64,000 nucleotides of DNA from an uncultured Lachnospiraceae bacterium (GCA_949051815.1 CARQVR010000009.1:8773-72772), one strand, 5' to 3'. Numbered from the stretch's first letter, positions 35,311-44,560 are shown. The notes: generated by a model not told the origin, from the sequence alone. Translations and numbers: made by a program.

Positions 35311-38300
35311 CTATCGGATGCAAACCTCAATCCGCTCCACCTTTCCTGCCCGGACGTCCTCCGCCAGCTTCCCGCTGACATCCCCCGCATCCACATCCGC
35401 CTCGGTGCCGTTCTTATAGGTAAAGTGCATCTGTCTGACCGCGTACTGCCCCGGTATGTAATCCTTTTTCTCTTCCAGCCGGTAAACCACCGCCGTCTCC
35501 CCTAAAAGCGTCGTTTCTACCGCACCGTCCTCCGGAATCAGATACGCGGGGATGGCCGGCTGCGGCGCAAAGACAAGGCTGCCGTTTTTCATCGCAAAAA
35601 CGTGCCGTCCGAACATCATCAGCTTCCATATGCTGATAAATTCAATGGTCGAGCCGGAAAGTCTGGCCACAAAGCCTTTTCCGTGGATCTTCCCGTCAGG
35701 ATTCCTGCTGCTGGCGATAAAAGAAGAATTTTCATAGATACTCCTTCCGTAAACCGCCGGATCCAGAAAGGGCACCGCCGCCTTGTGGAAATCCGCGAAA
35801 AACGCCTCATACATGCCGCTGCGCAGAAGCTCCAGCAGATACTTATACTCCATATGCAGCCAGACAGACTCATTCTCCAGCCAGCCGGGCGTAAACGCGC
35901 AGGCTCTGCCAAGCTCGTAGGACGCCTGTTCCAGAGACGCGTTCACCTTATACATGGAAAGTTTCTCATCATACAGCCCGCTGTTTTTCACCCGCTCATA
36001 CAGAGACTTCTTCTTTTCCTCCGGCAGTTCCAGTTTCAGATAGCGGACCGGACCTTCCAGAAAGGCCGGTACAGGCTTCACCCCGAACCGAAGCGGCACG
36101 ATCCCGTCCGCCTTCTTTTCATAATCTGTCACTTCGTAGGAGAAATAGGTCGGACATATGCCTTCCCCGAAAGCGCACGCTTTTTCGATGCCCCGCTTCA
36201 CAAACGCCTCCCACTCCCGCAGAGCCTGCGCCAGCGTTTCACTCCCATAGGTTTTCTTTTTGCCGGAAATACCGTTATAAGTCTTATCCCGGTAAACCTC
36301 TTTCACATCGTTGATCCGGTTCCAGAAGGAAAGGATTTCCCCGTCCTTTTCCAGACTGTCCTTTTCCAGCCGCACCACCAGCCGCAGTTCGTCTATAAAA
36401 TCGCCGAGTTCTTCCGTGACCGCCACTTCCTCCGGATATTTCTCCAGCGCCAGAATCGTGTAGCGGAGCATTCTGGCAAGTTCATAAGTCTCCGCCATGG
36501 AGGAGCCGAACAGTCCCGGCAGGCCGTTTAACGCGTCGTACCATCCGGGCTTTCCGCCCTCCATCTCAACGCCCATGCCGTAGGCGTCGAGCGCCGCAAA
36601 CTTCGTGGCGCACAAAAGGAGCAGCTTTTCCATCAGTGTGACATATACCGGCTCTCCCTTTCCAAACTGCGCGCGCACCAGCTTTTCTTCGCCGTCCCGC
36701 CTGCTCGTCTCGTCCAGCGCATGATACTGGCGAAGTCCCTTTTTTGTCTCCGCATAGCGTCTGCCGCGGCGGTTAATGCGAATCTGCGACAGGAAATAAG
36801 TGTACTCCTCCTCGAAAAGCATCTCCCGCTCCCTGTCGGGATAAATCTCCAGATAGTCCTCGATCAGATCCAGATTATAGGTCCAGTGATCGCTCCAGTA
36901 GCCCTCCCCGAACTTTCCGTTCACCGTACTTTCGGCAAAGTCAATGACCTGATAAAAGAGAGACTCCTTCCACCCGTCAAGGGTGTCGTCAAGCTTCGCC
37001 CAGAGTGCTCCCGGCGTGAAGGGTTTCTCCACAAACGCAGCCAGCTCTCTGGCCGCGCCCTCCTCAAGCCCCTGAAAAAGCGACTGTGCCCGCTCTCTGT
37101 CCAGACGGTAGGTCAGCTTCTCCACCCCGAGCGGATTGTAACCGTCAAGCTGGATCAGGCTGTAAAACACTTTCACGTTTTCCCGGCCCACACAGCGCGC
37201 GAAAAAGGCGTCGCACCGGCGGTTTTGGTTCACATCCCGGAAATTGCCGTTGCCCTGTGAAAAGAACTCCGGCAGCATGGAAAAATAGTTATAATCTCTC
37301 TCCAGATCCCCGTGTTTTCTGGAGTAGGCGTAATACAGCTTATTGCTGCCAAGCGGAATCGGATAGCCTCCTCTGAGCACATTGTCCATATAATTGTACT
37401 GACAATAGATATCGAAACTCTCCGAAGCGGTTCTCGTGACCACGCCACTGCACAGCTCCTGAACCAGCCGCTCCGCCTCCTCCCGCTTTTCCTCGAAGTA
37501 GACGTCGTTTCTTGTCTCTTCCAGAAACCGTTTCAGATACGCCTTCTTTTCCACCCGTCCGATCACTTCGTATAAGGTGAGCGATTCCCCGGGGAGAAGC
37601 TTTCTTTGCGCGCCGTAAAAGCTGCACGGAAAATGGTTCGCCGTCTCCTGCTTTTGCGCATATACACCGGAAAGCCCGTCCTGTGCAAACCGCACGGCCC
37701 TCTCAAGCGAACAGTCGTAGGCAAACACCGCCTCTGTGTCAACGAGGGGCGCAAGCAACACGCCGTCCTCCAGACAGGCGAAAGAAAAATGGCCGCCCTC
37801 GATCTCCTGCACCGCCGCGCTGTCATCCATACTGGCGCGCACACGGAAAAACGGTACGTTTTCCTCCAGATCCTCCACCTGCATCCACGCCTTGGCCGTC
37901 TGCGTCATATTCTTCACGCTCTCCATCCCGACCCCGTAAGGGATCAGTGCTGGCATACCGTCCAGTATTTCCAGAGAAATCTCCTGTGCATCCTCGTTGG
38001 TCACAGTGACTTTCCTGACAAGCGCGCCGATTTTCTCTCCGGGCAGGATAAAATAATCCACCTCTGTCAGAAGTTTCTGCTCCTCATTCCTTTCCCGCAG
38101 GGACAGACTGTTCATGCCGATCTCCATCTCCTGCTCCCACTTTTCCTGCGAAAAGCATTCCGTATAGTCCCCGTTTTTCCGGAGGAACGTGCGAAAGCCC
38201 GTCCGCTTCACATTCTGGTAAGCCGTATGCGCCGGATAAAACTCCATGATCGCACCGTCCTTATTGTCCACGCCGAAGCTGACAACTCCCTGCCCGCGGT

Positions 38301-38418
38301 TTACATAATAGCACCAAATCGGTATGCCATGCAGACCGGCAATGCCCGGCAGGAAACTTGCAAAGGTAGATTTTCTGCCGTAATCCTTCATGATATATTT
38401 CTTCTGCTCTTGTCTCAT
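35311..38418 (-). CDS. Large inverting oligoglucan phosphorylase (GH94/GH149/GH161-type)
   Basis: The 1035-residue protein has the beta-sandwich plus alpha-barrel layout of inverting glycan phosphorylases, with no signal peptide. Characteristic parts are YPIPLGSNKLYYAYSRKHGD, GNGNFRDVNQNRR and LIQLDGYNPLGVEK (about 360-450), and YWSDHWTYNLDLIEDYL (about 505) where the catalytic acid is expected. Its length exceeds cellobiose phosphorylase (about 810) and fits 1,2-beta-oligoglucan phosphorylase or the GH149/GH161 beta-1,3-glucan phosphorylases. With the partner gene and GH30, a role in beta-1,3-glucan breakdown is plausible. ATG overlaps the upstream stop (ATGA). Confidence 0.75.
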   Translation of the reverse strand: MRQEQKKYIMKDYGRKSTFASFLPGIAGLHGIPIWCYYVNRGQGVVSFGVDNKDGAIMEFYPAHTAYQNVKRTGFRTFLRKNGDYTECFSQEKWEQEMEIGMNSLSLRERNEEQKLLTEVDYFILPGEKIGALVRKVTVTNEDAQEISLEILDGMPALIPYGVGMESVKNMTQTAKAWMQVEDLEENVPFFRVRASMDDSAAVQEIEGGHFSFACLEDGVLLAPLVDTEAVFAYDCSLERAVRFAQDGLSGVYAQKQETANHFPCSFYGAQRKLLPGESLTLYEVIGRVEKKAYLKRFLEETRNDVYFEEKREEAERLVQELCSGVVTRTASESFDIYCQYNYMDNVLRGGYPIPLGSNKLYYAYSRKHGDLERDYNYFSMLPEFFSQGNGNFRDVNQNRRCDAFFARCVGRENVKVFYSLIQLDGYNPLGVEKLTYRLDRERAQSLFQGLEEGAARELAAFVEKPFTPGALWAKLDDTLDGWKESLFYQVIDFAESTVNGKFGEGYWSDHWTYNLDLIEDYLEIYPDREREMLFEEEYTYFLSQIRINRRGRRYAETKKGLRQYHALDETSRRDGEEKLVRAQFGKGEPVYVTLMEKLLLLCATKFAALDAYGMGVEMEGGKPGWYDALNGLPGLFGSSMAETYELARMLRYTILALEKYPEEVAVTEELGDFIDELRLVVRLEKDSLEKDGEILSFWNRINDVKEVYRDKTYNGISGKKKTYGSETLAQALREWEAFVKRGIEKACAFGEGICPTYFSYEVTDYEKKADGIVPLRFGVKPVPAFLEGPVRYLKLELPEEKKKSLYERVKNSGLYDEKLSMYKVNASLEQASYELGRACAFTPGWLENESVWLHMEYKYLLELLRSGMYEAFFADFHKAAVPFLDPAVYGRSIYENSSFIASSRNPDGKIHGKGFVARLSGSTIEFISIWKLMMFGRHVFAMKNGSLVFAPQPAIPAYLIPEDGAVETTLLGETAVVYRLEEKKDYIPGQYAVRQMHFTYKNGTEADVDAGDVSGKLAEDVRAGKVERIEVCIR

Positions 38419-41126
38419 AATCTGTCTCCTTCTCCGCTCCCCAGCAAAATATCTATGGTGTGCATTTCATCGGATAATCCGGCAATCTCACTTTGCGCCA
38501 GCACGACATGCGAAACCGCAAGCGGCCGGCCGTCTATCGCCGCTGACCGGACACGGTATGCGCCGTACTCCAGTTTCTCCGGATTTTTAATGGTAATGCG
38601 GAATTTCTTTCCCGCAAAGGGCAGCTCCAGCGCGGCCGTCCCGTTTTCGTCAAACTGCGCGCGCATCAGCGACGGGGCGATTTCCAGGTCTCCCGCTCTC
38701 CCCCTGACGCCGAAAGCCTCCGTGATGAAAGTCAGCATATACCAGCTTGCCGCCCCGGTCAGATAGTGATACATCCCCCGCCCCTCGTTGTTGAAATACT
38801 CGGGAATGCCGGGATAAATTCTGCTCCTCCCGAAATGCAGCGCTGCATCTGCCAGCGCCTGTAACGCCCGATATCCCTCTTTCGCAAATCCTCTGCGGTA
38901 CAGGGCGTTTGCGTACATCACCGCCATGTGGGAAAAGACCGCGCCGTTTTCCTTCTCGCCGTAAGCGAATCCGAACATTCTTCCCAGATCCGTCTTCATT
39001 TCCTTAAAGTCGGTATTCAGGCGGTATCCGCCGATGCTGCCGTCATACAGGTATGTGTCCGCGCTTTTTACGATGCTTCTGATCTGATCCTCTGTGGCCG
39101 TGCCTCCCATAATGGCAAATACCTGCCCCGTCAGCATCATGCGCACGCCCTCTTCGCGCTCTCCCTCTACCTGTCTGCCGTGGTTGTCATAGTAGCCGTT
39201 AAACCAGCCGTTTTCCTCCCGATCCGTCACCCACTCGGTCTGTCTGATATGGGCCGCCATCCGGTCCGCCTTCTCTTCCAGATTCCCGGCAAGCGCATCT
39301 ATGCCCACCGTAACGGTTTTCCCGCTTACGCTGTGGCGGCAGGCTTTCACATACTGCCCAAGCACCCGCTCTTTTTCTGCCGGACTCTCATACACTTTTC
39401 TGTCCGTCTCAAGCAGCGTGTGCATTTCCTGCGCGATCACGGCCTCGTTTTTTCCTGTCCGCTCCCGATAGAGCCGCAGGCACTGTGCCAGCTCTCTGAG
39501 ATTGCCGGCATACGCGTTTGTAAACGCGACGCTCTCCCCTTTCTCCGGCGCCATATCCAGCGCGTCGTTCCAGTCGGCGCCCCGCAGCCTGCATTGGTTG
39601 TGTGCGCCCACCTCATAGAAAGCGCAGAGGTTTTGTACCAGCAGATGCTCCAGCACCGTTCCATAGTAAACATCCCCGTCTGCGGTCTTTTGCAGACTGC
39701 CGTAAGCATCATTCCACGCCTCGTCCACTGCCGTGCCGCGCTCCGCCTGCCTGTCCTTAAAATAGGGCACTGTTTTTTCCAGTATTTCCAGATCGCCGGT
39801 CTGGTCCATATACAGCTTCGTTGTCATAAAAGGCCAGACGCCGTGATCCATCCACACCCTTGTAATGTTATTCCGATCCGCGATAAACTCCCCCTGCTTC
39901 GCGCCAATGATCGTGGCGTTGGTTCCGTCCATGCGCACCCCGCCGAAATTGTCGAGAAGCATCTGCCGCACCCCGTCCGGATTCATCAAAAGCAGCGCCA
40001 GACAGTCCTGCCACAGATCGCGCCAGCCCCGTCCGCCTTTGCCGTAGTCGTGGTAGGGCAGGAAGGAGCATCCGTATATTCTGCGCAGCGTGGGCTGGAA
40101 GCTCACCCACCGCATAAATCCGTCGAAGTCCTTATTTCCCGTGCGGTACCGGATATTGACTTTCTCCTGCCAGCTCTCCTTCGTTCTGGCAAAGGCCGCC
40201 TCCGTCAGTCTTTCCGTCCGATATGCCGCCAGTGTCTCCGCTATGGTTTCCGGCTCCTCCGTAATGCCCATCAGAATCGTAAAGGAAGCCCGCTCCCCGG
40301 CAGCCAGCACAGTCTTTTCAAATTTCAGGCCGCCCACCGCCTCTTTTCCGTCTATGGCCGTCCCCGCCGGAACGCCGGACGCATTCTCCATAACGGCGCG
40401 CGGCGCGGTATAACTGCCGCCTTCCCCCAGAAACGCCTCCGCCGTCGGGAAGAAGGCCTGCGGCGCGGTTCCGTCACCCGTCATACCGCACACAAAATAG
40501 CTGACCTTATTGACGCGATGTCCCCGCTCGTCAAAGGAAAGCGTGGGCGTAACCACCACCCCCTCCTGCCTGACCCGTATGCGGTGCAGCAAAGAGGTGA
40601 CATGCCTGTGGTCCCGCAGATTGTCAGCGCTTCTCCCATAGAGCGGCACCGCCGCCACAGGCACAAACGAAAGTTCCCGATCCCCGCAGTTTTTTATCTC
40701 CACCCGCATAATCTCCACATCGTGATCCACCGGCACGAAGGACGTGACCTTCGCCTCCAGCCCGTATTTTTCCGAGGTGCGCGTCACGCTCTGCCACATC
40801 AGTCCCGCCGTGAGAACGCTTTTTTCCTGCTTGTCCGTAAATTTAGCCGCTTCCGCCTCCGCCGACGCGCCCGTCGCAGACCAGCTTCCCTTCCCCTCTA
40901 TATGGCACCAGAAATTTCTGGCAGAGCGGTTGTTGTGCAGATTTTCCACGCTGACCGGCTCAAGCAGAAACGTGTTCTGGTCTCTCTTGCTGTCGCCGCC
41001 AAAAGTCGGCGTCAGCGCGCTCTTCAACCCCCTTTCTCCCGCAATGGGAAAATACTGGCAGCTATAGTTTTCCGGCTGTTCCAGTGAAAAGGTTCCCTGT
41101 TCATCCAAAAACCGATATCCTTCCAT
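38415..41126 (-). CDS. GH94 phosphorylase, probably laminaribiose phosphorylase
   Basis: The 903-residue cytosolic enzyme has GH94 features: DLWQDCLALLLMNPDGVRQM (about 370), GVWPFMTTKLYMDQTGD, the acid motif GADWNDALDM (about 514) and the C-terminal HYLTGAASWYMLTFITEAFGVRG. GH94 enzymes cleave a disaccharide with phosphate, giving glucose 1-phosphate and glucose. The length matches laminaribiose phosphorylases (about 900) better than cellobiose phosphorylase (about 810) or chitobiose enzymes. Start ATG 41126 follows GGGAGGGGAG; an upstream start would lie before this site. It heads the enzyme part of the glucan locus. Confidence 0.8.
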   Translation of the reverse strand: MEGYRFLDEQGTFSLEQPENYSCQYFPIAGERGLKSALTPTFGGDSKRDQNTFLLEPVSVENLHNNRSARNFWCHIEGKGSWSATGASAEAEAAKFTDKQEKSVLTAGLMWQSVTRTSEKYGLEAKVTSFVPVDHDVEIMRVEIKNCGDRELSFVPVAAVPLYGRSADNLRDHRHVTSLLHRIRVRQEGVVVTPTLSFDERGHRVNKVSYFVCGMTGDGTAPQAFFPTAEAFLGEGGSYTAPRAVMENASGVPAGTAIDGKEAVGGLKFEKTVLAAGERASFTILMGITEEPETIAETLAAYRTERLTEAAFARTKESWQEKVNIRYRTGNKDFDGFMRWVSFQPTLRRIYGCSFLPYHDYGKGGRGWRDLWQDCLALLLMNPDGVRQMLLDNFGGVRMDGTNATIIGAKQGEFIADRNNITRVWMDHGVWPFMTTKLYMDQTGDLEILEKTVPYFKDRQAERGTAVDEAWNDAYGSLQKTADGDVYYGTVLEHLLVQNLCAFYEVGAHNQCRLRGADWNDALDMAPEKGESVAFTNAYAGNLRELAQCLRLYRERTGKNEAVIAQEMHTLLETDRKVYESPAEKERVLGQYVKACRHSVSGKTVTVGIDALAGNLEEKADRMAAHIRQTEWVTDREENGWFNGYYDNHGRQVEGEREEGVRMMLTGQVFAIMGGTATEDQIRSIVKSADTYLYDGSIGGYRLNTDFKEMKTDLGRMFGFAYGEKENGAVFSHMAVMYANALYRRGFAKEGYRALQALADAALHFGRSRIYPGIPEYFNNEGRGMYHYLTGAASWYMLTFITEAFGVRGRAGDLEIAPSLMRAQFDENGTAALELPFAGKKFRITIKNPEKLEYGAYRVRSAAIDGRPLAVSHVVLAQSEIAGLSDEMHTIDILLGSGEGDRL

Positions 41127-41182
41127 GCTCCCCTCCCTTTCCGCTTCTCTCAAGCGCTGTTTTCCTGACTGTTTCTTTCATC

Positions 41183-41242
41183 CTAATAAACGGGGCGGAG
41201 GGAATGAAGGTATCTTTTGTTATTTTGGTATCTTTTTTTTAG
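41183..41242 (-). promoter_or_regulatory. Twin activator site and promoter of the phosphorylase genes
   Basis: On the plus strand GGTATC followed by eight T and AG (41227-41242) and a half copy GGTATCTTTTGT (41209-41220) start 18 bp apart. The near one falls on the -35 of a weak -10 (TATTAG, minus, 41183-41188). The 16-bp unit is identical to 33663-33678. Confidence 0.55.
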
Positions 41243-41391
41243 AGGAGCCTTCCTTTTTACGGTTCTCCCATCTGGTATGCTTAAAATTTACCAAAGTGGT
41301 ACTTTTAAAAGAGCCATTTCGGTATAAGATAAGACTATCGGTTGAAAGATCGGGATTTTTGGAAAGACGACACAGAAAGGAAGTCATCCTT

Positions 41392-41970
41392 ATGAAAAAC
41401 GAGAAACTGTTAAAGATTGTATTTACCGGCATCTTTGCCGCATTATCCTATGTGGTGTTCACTTTTTTACAGATAAAGATTCCCCTGCCAGGCGGCGACG
41501 CCACTTCGATTCATCTGGGGAACGCGGTCTGTGTGCTCGGCGCGCTGCTGCTTGGCGGCGTGTACGGCGGCCTTGGCGGTGCCATCGGTATGACCATCGG
41601 CGATCTCTTTGATCCGGTCTATGTGGTCTACGCCCCGAAAACTTTTATTCTGAAATTCTGCATCGGCCTGATTACCGGACTGATCGCTCACAAAATCGCG
41701 CACATCAGCGCCGAGACCGACACGAAAAAAGTATACAAATGGTCTCTCATCGCCGCTGTGGGCGGACTCCTGTTCAACGTGATTTTTGACCCGCTGGCCG
41801 GTTATTTTTACAAGCTGGTGATTCTTGGCAAGCCCGCCGCAGATGTGACGCTGGCGTGGAACATCACTTCGACCTCCATCAACGCGGTGACCTCCACGGT
41901 CGTGGCCGTGCTGGTATACAACGCAGTGCGGCCCGCGCTGAAAAAGTCGGGGCTGTTTTTTACGATATGA
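41392..41970 (+). CDS. ECF transporter S component
   Basis: The 192-residue protein has six predicted helices, opening KNEKLLKIVFTGIFAALSYVVF, with the typical S-component segment GNAVCVLGALLLGGVYGGLGGAIG and GDLFDP. S components bind a vitamin or similar micronutrient and dock on shared EcfA/EcfT proteins, which are not in the window. The substrate is not evident. AAAGGAAG precedes ATG. It is divergent from the phosphorylase operon; an inverted repeat TACCA-AAG-TGGTA (41289-41301) in the shared upstream region may be an operator. Confidence 0.87.
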   Translation: MKNEKLLKIVFTGIFAALSYVVFTFLQIKIPLPGGDATSIHLGNAVCVLGALLLGGVYGGLGGAIGMTIGDLFDPVYVVYAPKTFILKFCIGLITGLIAHKIAHISAETDTKKVYKWSLIAAVGGLLFNVIFDPLAGYFYKLVILGKPAADVTLAWNITSTSINAVTSTVVAVLVYNAVRPALKKSGLFFTI

Positions 41971-42023
41971 ATCGCCATGTATCCAGCGCAAAAGCAAGAG
42001 AAATCAATTTCCCGTGAAACAGG

Positions 42024-42068
42024 AAAAGGGCGGTAGGTTTACATAACAAACCTCCCGCCCGCTTTTCT
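42024..42068. terminator. Bidirectional terminator between the ECF S component and pspC
   Basis: GGGCGGTAGGTTT (42028-42040) pairs with AAACCTCCCGCCC (42048-42060). T-rich stretches follow on both strands. Its loop contains GTTTACATAA, as in the repeats at 42319-42399. Confidence 0.85.
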
Positions 42069-42277
42069 TACATCACAATGTCATCATTTTCCGGCATCAC
42101 CACCGCCGCTATGAAATAGACAAGCAAGCCCATGCCTAAGCTGGCCACGGAGCAGATTGCCCAGATCAGCCGCACCAGCGTGGGATCCAGATTCAGATAT
42201 TCCCCGATTCCGCCGCAGACGCCGCATATCATCCGGCTTTCTCTCGATCTCGTCAGTTTTCTTATGTCGTTATTCAT
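42068..42277 (-). CDS. PspC-domain small membrane protein
   Basis: The 69-residue protein begins NNDIRKLTRSRESRMICGVCGGIGEYLNL with the PspC signature CGGIGEYLNLDPTLVRLIW. One or two helices follow and it ends MPENDD. ATG 42277 is chosen over two earlier ATGs because AAAGGAGG is then correctly spaced. PspC proteins respond to envelope stress. It follows the DUF4097 gene by 132 bp and is probably the last gene of the PadR operon. Confidence 0.9.
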   Translation of the reverse strand: MNNDIRKLTRSRESRMICGVCGGIGEYLNLDPTLVRLIWAICSVASLGMGLLVYFIAAVVMPENDDIVM

Positions 42278-42318
42278 ACGATACATTCCTCCTTTTTTCG
42301 TTTCTGCCAATTTTTCAA

Positions 42319-42399
42319 GTTTACATAACTTCCACTAGTCTTGTACCATCTAAGTTTACATAATTTCCATTTTTCTGGCTGCTTTTAGGGTTTACATAA
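42319..42399. repeat. Three direct repeats of GTTTACATAA spaced 35-36 bp
   Basis: Copies at 42319-42328, 42354-42363 and 42390-42399, each followed by a conserved TTCC/TCCC. A fourth lies at 42037-42046 inside a terminator loop. They stand just upstream of pspC and downstream of DUF4097. Confidence 0.8.
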
Positions 42400-42409
42400 T
42401 TCCCTTCTT

Positions 42410-43513
42410 TTAGTCTTCAAAGGTTACAGTGATATTACCCATATCACAGTTTATATCAAACTCGCTGCTTTTTCCAGTGTTCCATGTCCTGTGCGACGCA
42501 AACCCGCTGCGGCTGTAGCTTCCAACCGTGACGGTGCCCATGCCGCACTCCACGTCGTAGCTGTGGTCGTCCTCCGAACCAGTCAGATTCATAACGATCT
42601 CTCCCATATCGCATTCCACATCCAGATTTCCCAGAATGGTACCGGCAATTTCGGCCGCTCCCATACTCACCTCCAGATCCGTCTCCCCGCTGGTCCTTAG
42701 ATCTCCGATGCTCATATGCCCCGCACCGATCTCAAAATCCGCTTTCCCGGCTGTGACGCTACCTGCAAGAAGCTCACCCGCGCCCATAAGAACGGTGATT
42801 TCGTCCGCCTCAAATCCATCCGCCTCAACCATCCCGGCCCCCAGATTCATATCTATCTGCTTCGCTTTTATAAAGATGCTGTCCATATAGCCGGCGCCCA
42901 TGTCTATTTCACACTCCTCCAGCGCACAACCCTCCGGCAGGCGCAGATAAACGGTATCATTGGGTCCGTTGCGCCAATGTCCGATCTGCCGCTCCACCTC
43001 ATTTTCGATACACAGCCTGCTCTTACCTCCCTCATTCTCTATGCTGTAATGAGGTCTGTTGGAATTACCGTCCACGTAAATCCATACATGCGCATCCCCG
43101 GATTTCCATATCACTATGTTGCAGTCCCTCACATCAATCTCAAGACTGCCGAGGGTGTCAGCCGTGAGTGCAAGCTGTTCCGCTTTTCCTTCCATTTCTT
43201 TCAATTTTTTCTCCGTCACACGATCCATTGTCTCGCGCAGCTCCCCGATATCTTCTATATCCTCAATATCTCTGATTTCCTCGATACGCTCCAAATCATC
43301 CCCGTCATAGCCCAAAGACCGCAGGTAGCCAATCCGCCAGTCACCGTCGGCATTCCTGTGCCAGATGAACGGAATCCCGCGCAAACTGCCCAGGCTTCCC
43401 ATCTCCTCCAACTGCCGAAAACCCCCAAGCAGTCCGCACACAAGGCTGAGAATAAGACCTATTATAAACAGAACCAACGCCGTCATCAGACAGCCCTTTG
43501 TAAATTTTTTCAT
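42410..43513 (-). CDS. DUF4097-family beta-strand repeat protein, membrane anchored
   Basis: The 367-residue protein starts with a membrane helix (KGCLMTALVLFIIGLILSLVCGLLGG). A helical linker of charged I/E/D repeats follows (RIEEIRDIEDIEDIGEL, about 75-95). The rest is a DUF4097 beta-solenoid of short strands (TLGSLEIDVRDCNIVIW, GAGYMDSIFIKAKQID, MGTVTVG). Such proteins (LiaG-like) occur with PspC, HAAS and PadR proteins in cell-envelope stress operons. GGAGGAAAGA precedes ATG 43513. Confidence 0.88.
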   Translation of the reverse strand: MKKFTKGCLMTALVLFIIGLILSLVCGLLGGFRQLEEMGSLGSLRGIPFIWHRNADGDWRIGYLRSLGYDGDDLERIEEIRDIEDIEDIGELRETMDRVTEKKLKEMEGKAEQLALTADTLGSLEIDVRDCNIVIWKSGDAHVWIYVDGNSNRPHYSIENEGGKSRLCIENEVERQIGHWRNGPNDTVYLRLPEGCALEECEIDMGAGYMDSIFIKAKQIDMNLGAGMVEADGFEADEITVLMGAGELLAGSVTAGKADFEIGAGHMSIGDLRTSGETDLEVSMGAAEIAGTILGNLDVECDMGEIVMNLTGSEDDHSYDVECGMGTVTVGSYSRSGFASHRTWNTGKSSEFDINCDMGNITVTFED

Positions 43514-43642
43514 TCTTTCCTCCATTCTGAAGCATTCAATGTTGAGGAACGCGGGCAGAATCTCCAATTCTGCTCTGCGATCAAGGAAATTTGTGATGCT
43601 TCTGCACAAATCCCCGGTTGAATCAATTGCTCTTCAGAGAAT

Positions 43643-44560
43643 TTATTCAACTTTAGCACTTCCTCCGTGAAACAATCTATGGCACAGATTCACACATCCC
43701 CTGAACAGGGCCGGGATCGCCGTACCTACCACAAGCACCATCAGCCAGACAAACACCAATCCGACCGCCACCATAATCAGACCGCCGCCGATCATGCAAA
43801 GGCCACCCAGCGGCGCGCCGAACATGGCCACAAATCCCGCGATGACCAGCGCGATACCTACCACCGTCAGCACAACACCTACCACCAGAAACGCAATGAA
43901 GATGCCAAGCAGACCGGCCAGTATACCCACACCGCCTCCAAAAAGACCGCCCAGCACGCCGAGCCAGACAGGGGAGAGTAACACCGCCAACACGATAATC
44001 AGTGCAATCTGCCCGCCAGTCATAGGTTTCTTCTGCGGTCTGCCCTGTCCTGCTGTCTGCCGGCCATAGCCGCCATACGTGTTTCCTGCACCGGCTGCCT
44101 GCTGGCCGTATGCACCGTATGTTCCTGCACTGTTTGCCTGCTGACCGTATGCGCCGTATGCGTTTCCCGCGCCGTTTGTCTGTTGTCCGTATGCGCCATA
44201 TGCATTTCCCGCACCGGCCGCCTGCGCCCCGTTTTGTGAATCTCCGCGAAAGGCGCTGCCAGTCCTCTGTGCCCCGTCCTGTGTTCCGTCGGTTGACATA
44301 AGTTGATTCTTATTCCTCTGTTCATAGCTGTGGAATCCGGATTCCGTAAATTCTCCCGCATTTCCACCGTCAAAAAGCCCCGCCCTGATTGCTCTGGCAA
44401 GCTCCTCCGGTGAGCCAAGGGCCGCAATCACACCCGCTTCGTTTCCCTCTCCCGCATCGTCAAAGTATTCATTATAATAAGTAATCGCCTCCTCCCGCTC
44501 CGCAGGCGGCACATCCTGCAGAAGTGCGGTCAGTCTGCTCATAAATTCCGTTCTGTTCAT
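43643..44560 (-). CDS. HAAS-domain (DUF1700) membrane protein with Tyr/Gly/Gln repeats
   Basis: Residues 1-65 are a HAAS domain (TEFMSRLTALLQDVPPAEREEAITYYNEYFDDAG), usually paired with a PadR partner. A low-complexity region (about 95-180) has four imperfect 15-residue repeats built on AGNAYGAYGQQ. The C-terminal 110 residues hold about three to four membrane helices. GGAGGAGAAA precedes ATG 44560. It lies between padR and the DUF4097 gene. The repeats are coded by near-identical DNA and may vary in number. Confidence 0.87.
   Translation of the reverse strand: MNRTEFMSRLTALLQDVPPAEREEAITYYNEYFDDAGEGNEAGVIAALGSPEELARAIRAGLFDGGNAGEFTESGFHSYEQRNKNQLMSTDGTQDGAQRTGSAFRGDSQNGAQAAGAGNAYGAYGQQTNGAGNAYGAYGQQANSAGTYGAYGQQAAGAGNTYGGYGRQTAGQGRPQKKPMTGGQIALIIVLAVLLSPVWLGVLGGLFGGGVGILAGLLGIFIAFLVVGVVLTVVGIALVIAGFVAMFGAPLGGLCMIGGGLIMVAVGLVFVWLMVLVVGTAIPALFRGCVNLCHRLFHGGSAKVE

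Noticed and set aside
35039..35323. 94-codon minus-strand frame across the palindromic element
   Set aside because: Its start lies within the end of the phosphorylase gene, it lacks a ribosome site, and it includes both inverted repeats. It is better explained as open by chance.
38928..41087. 719-codon open frame on the plus strand
   Set aside because: It lies wholly antisense to the GH94 gene, is rich in His, Arg and Pro as expected for a GC-rich shadow, and has no ribosome site or family motif.
42319..42399. Possible mini CRISPR array
   Set aside because: The repeats are only about 10-16 bp, there are three of them, and no cas gene is near. Spacing alone resembles CRISPR.
42716..43621. 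301-codon plus-strand frame over the DUF4097 gene
   Set aside because: It is a shadow of the regular beta-strand repeats on the other strand and has no independent support.
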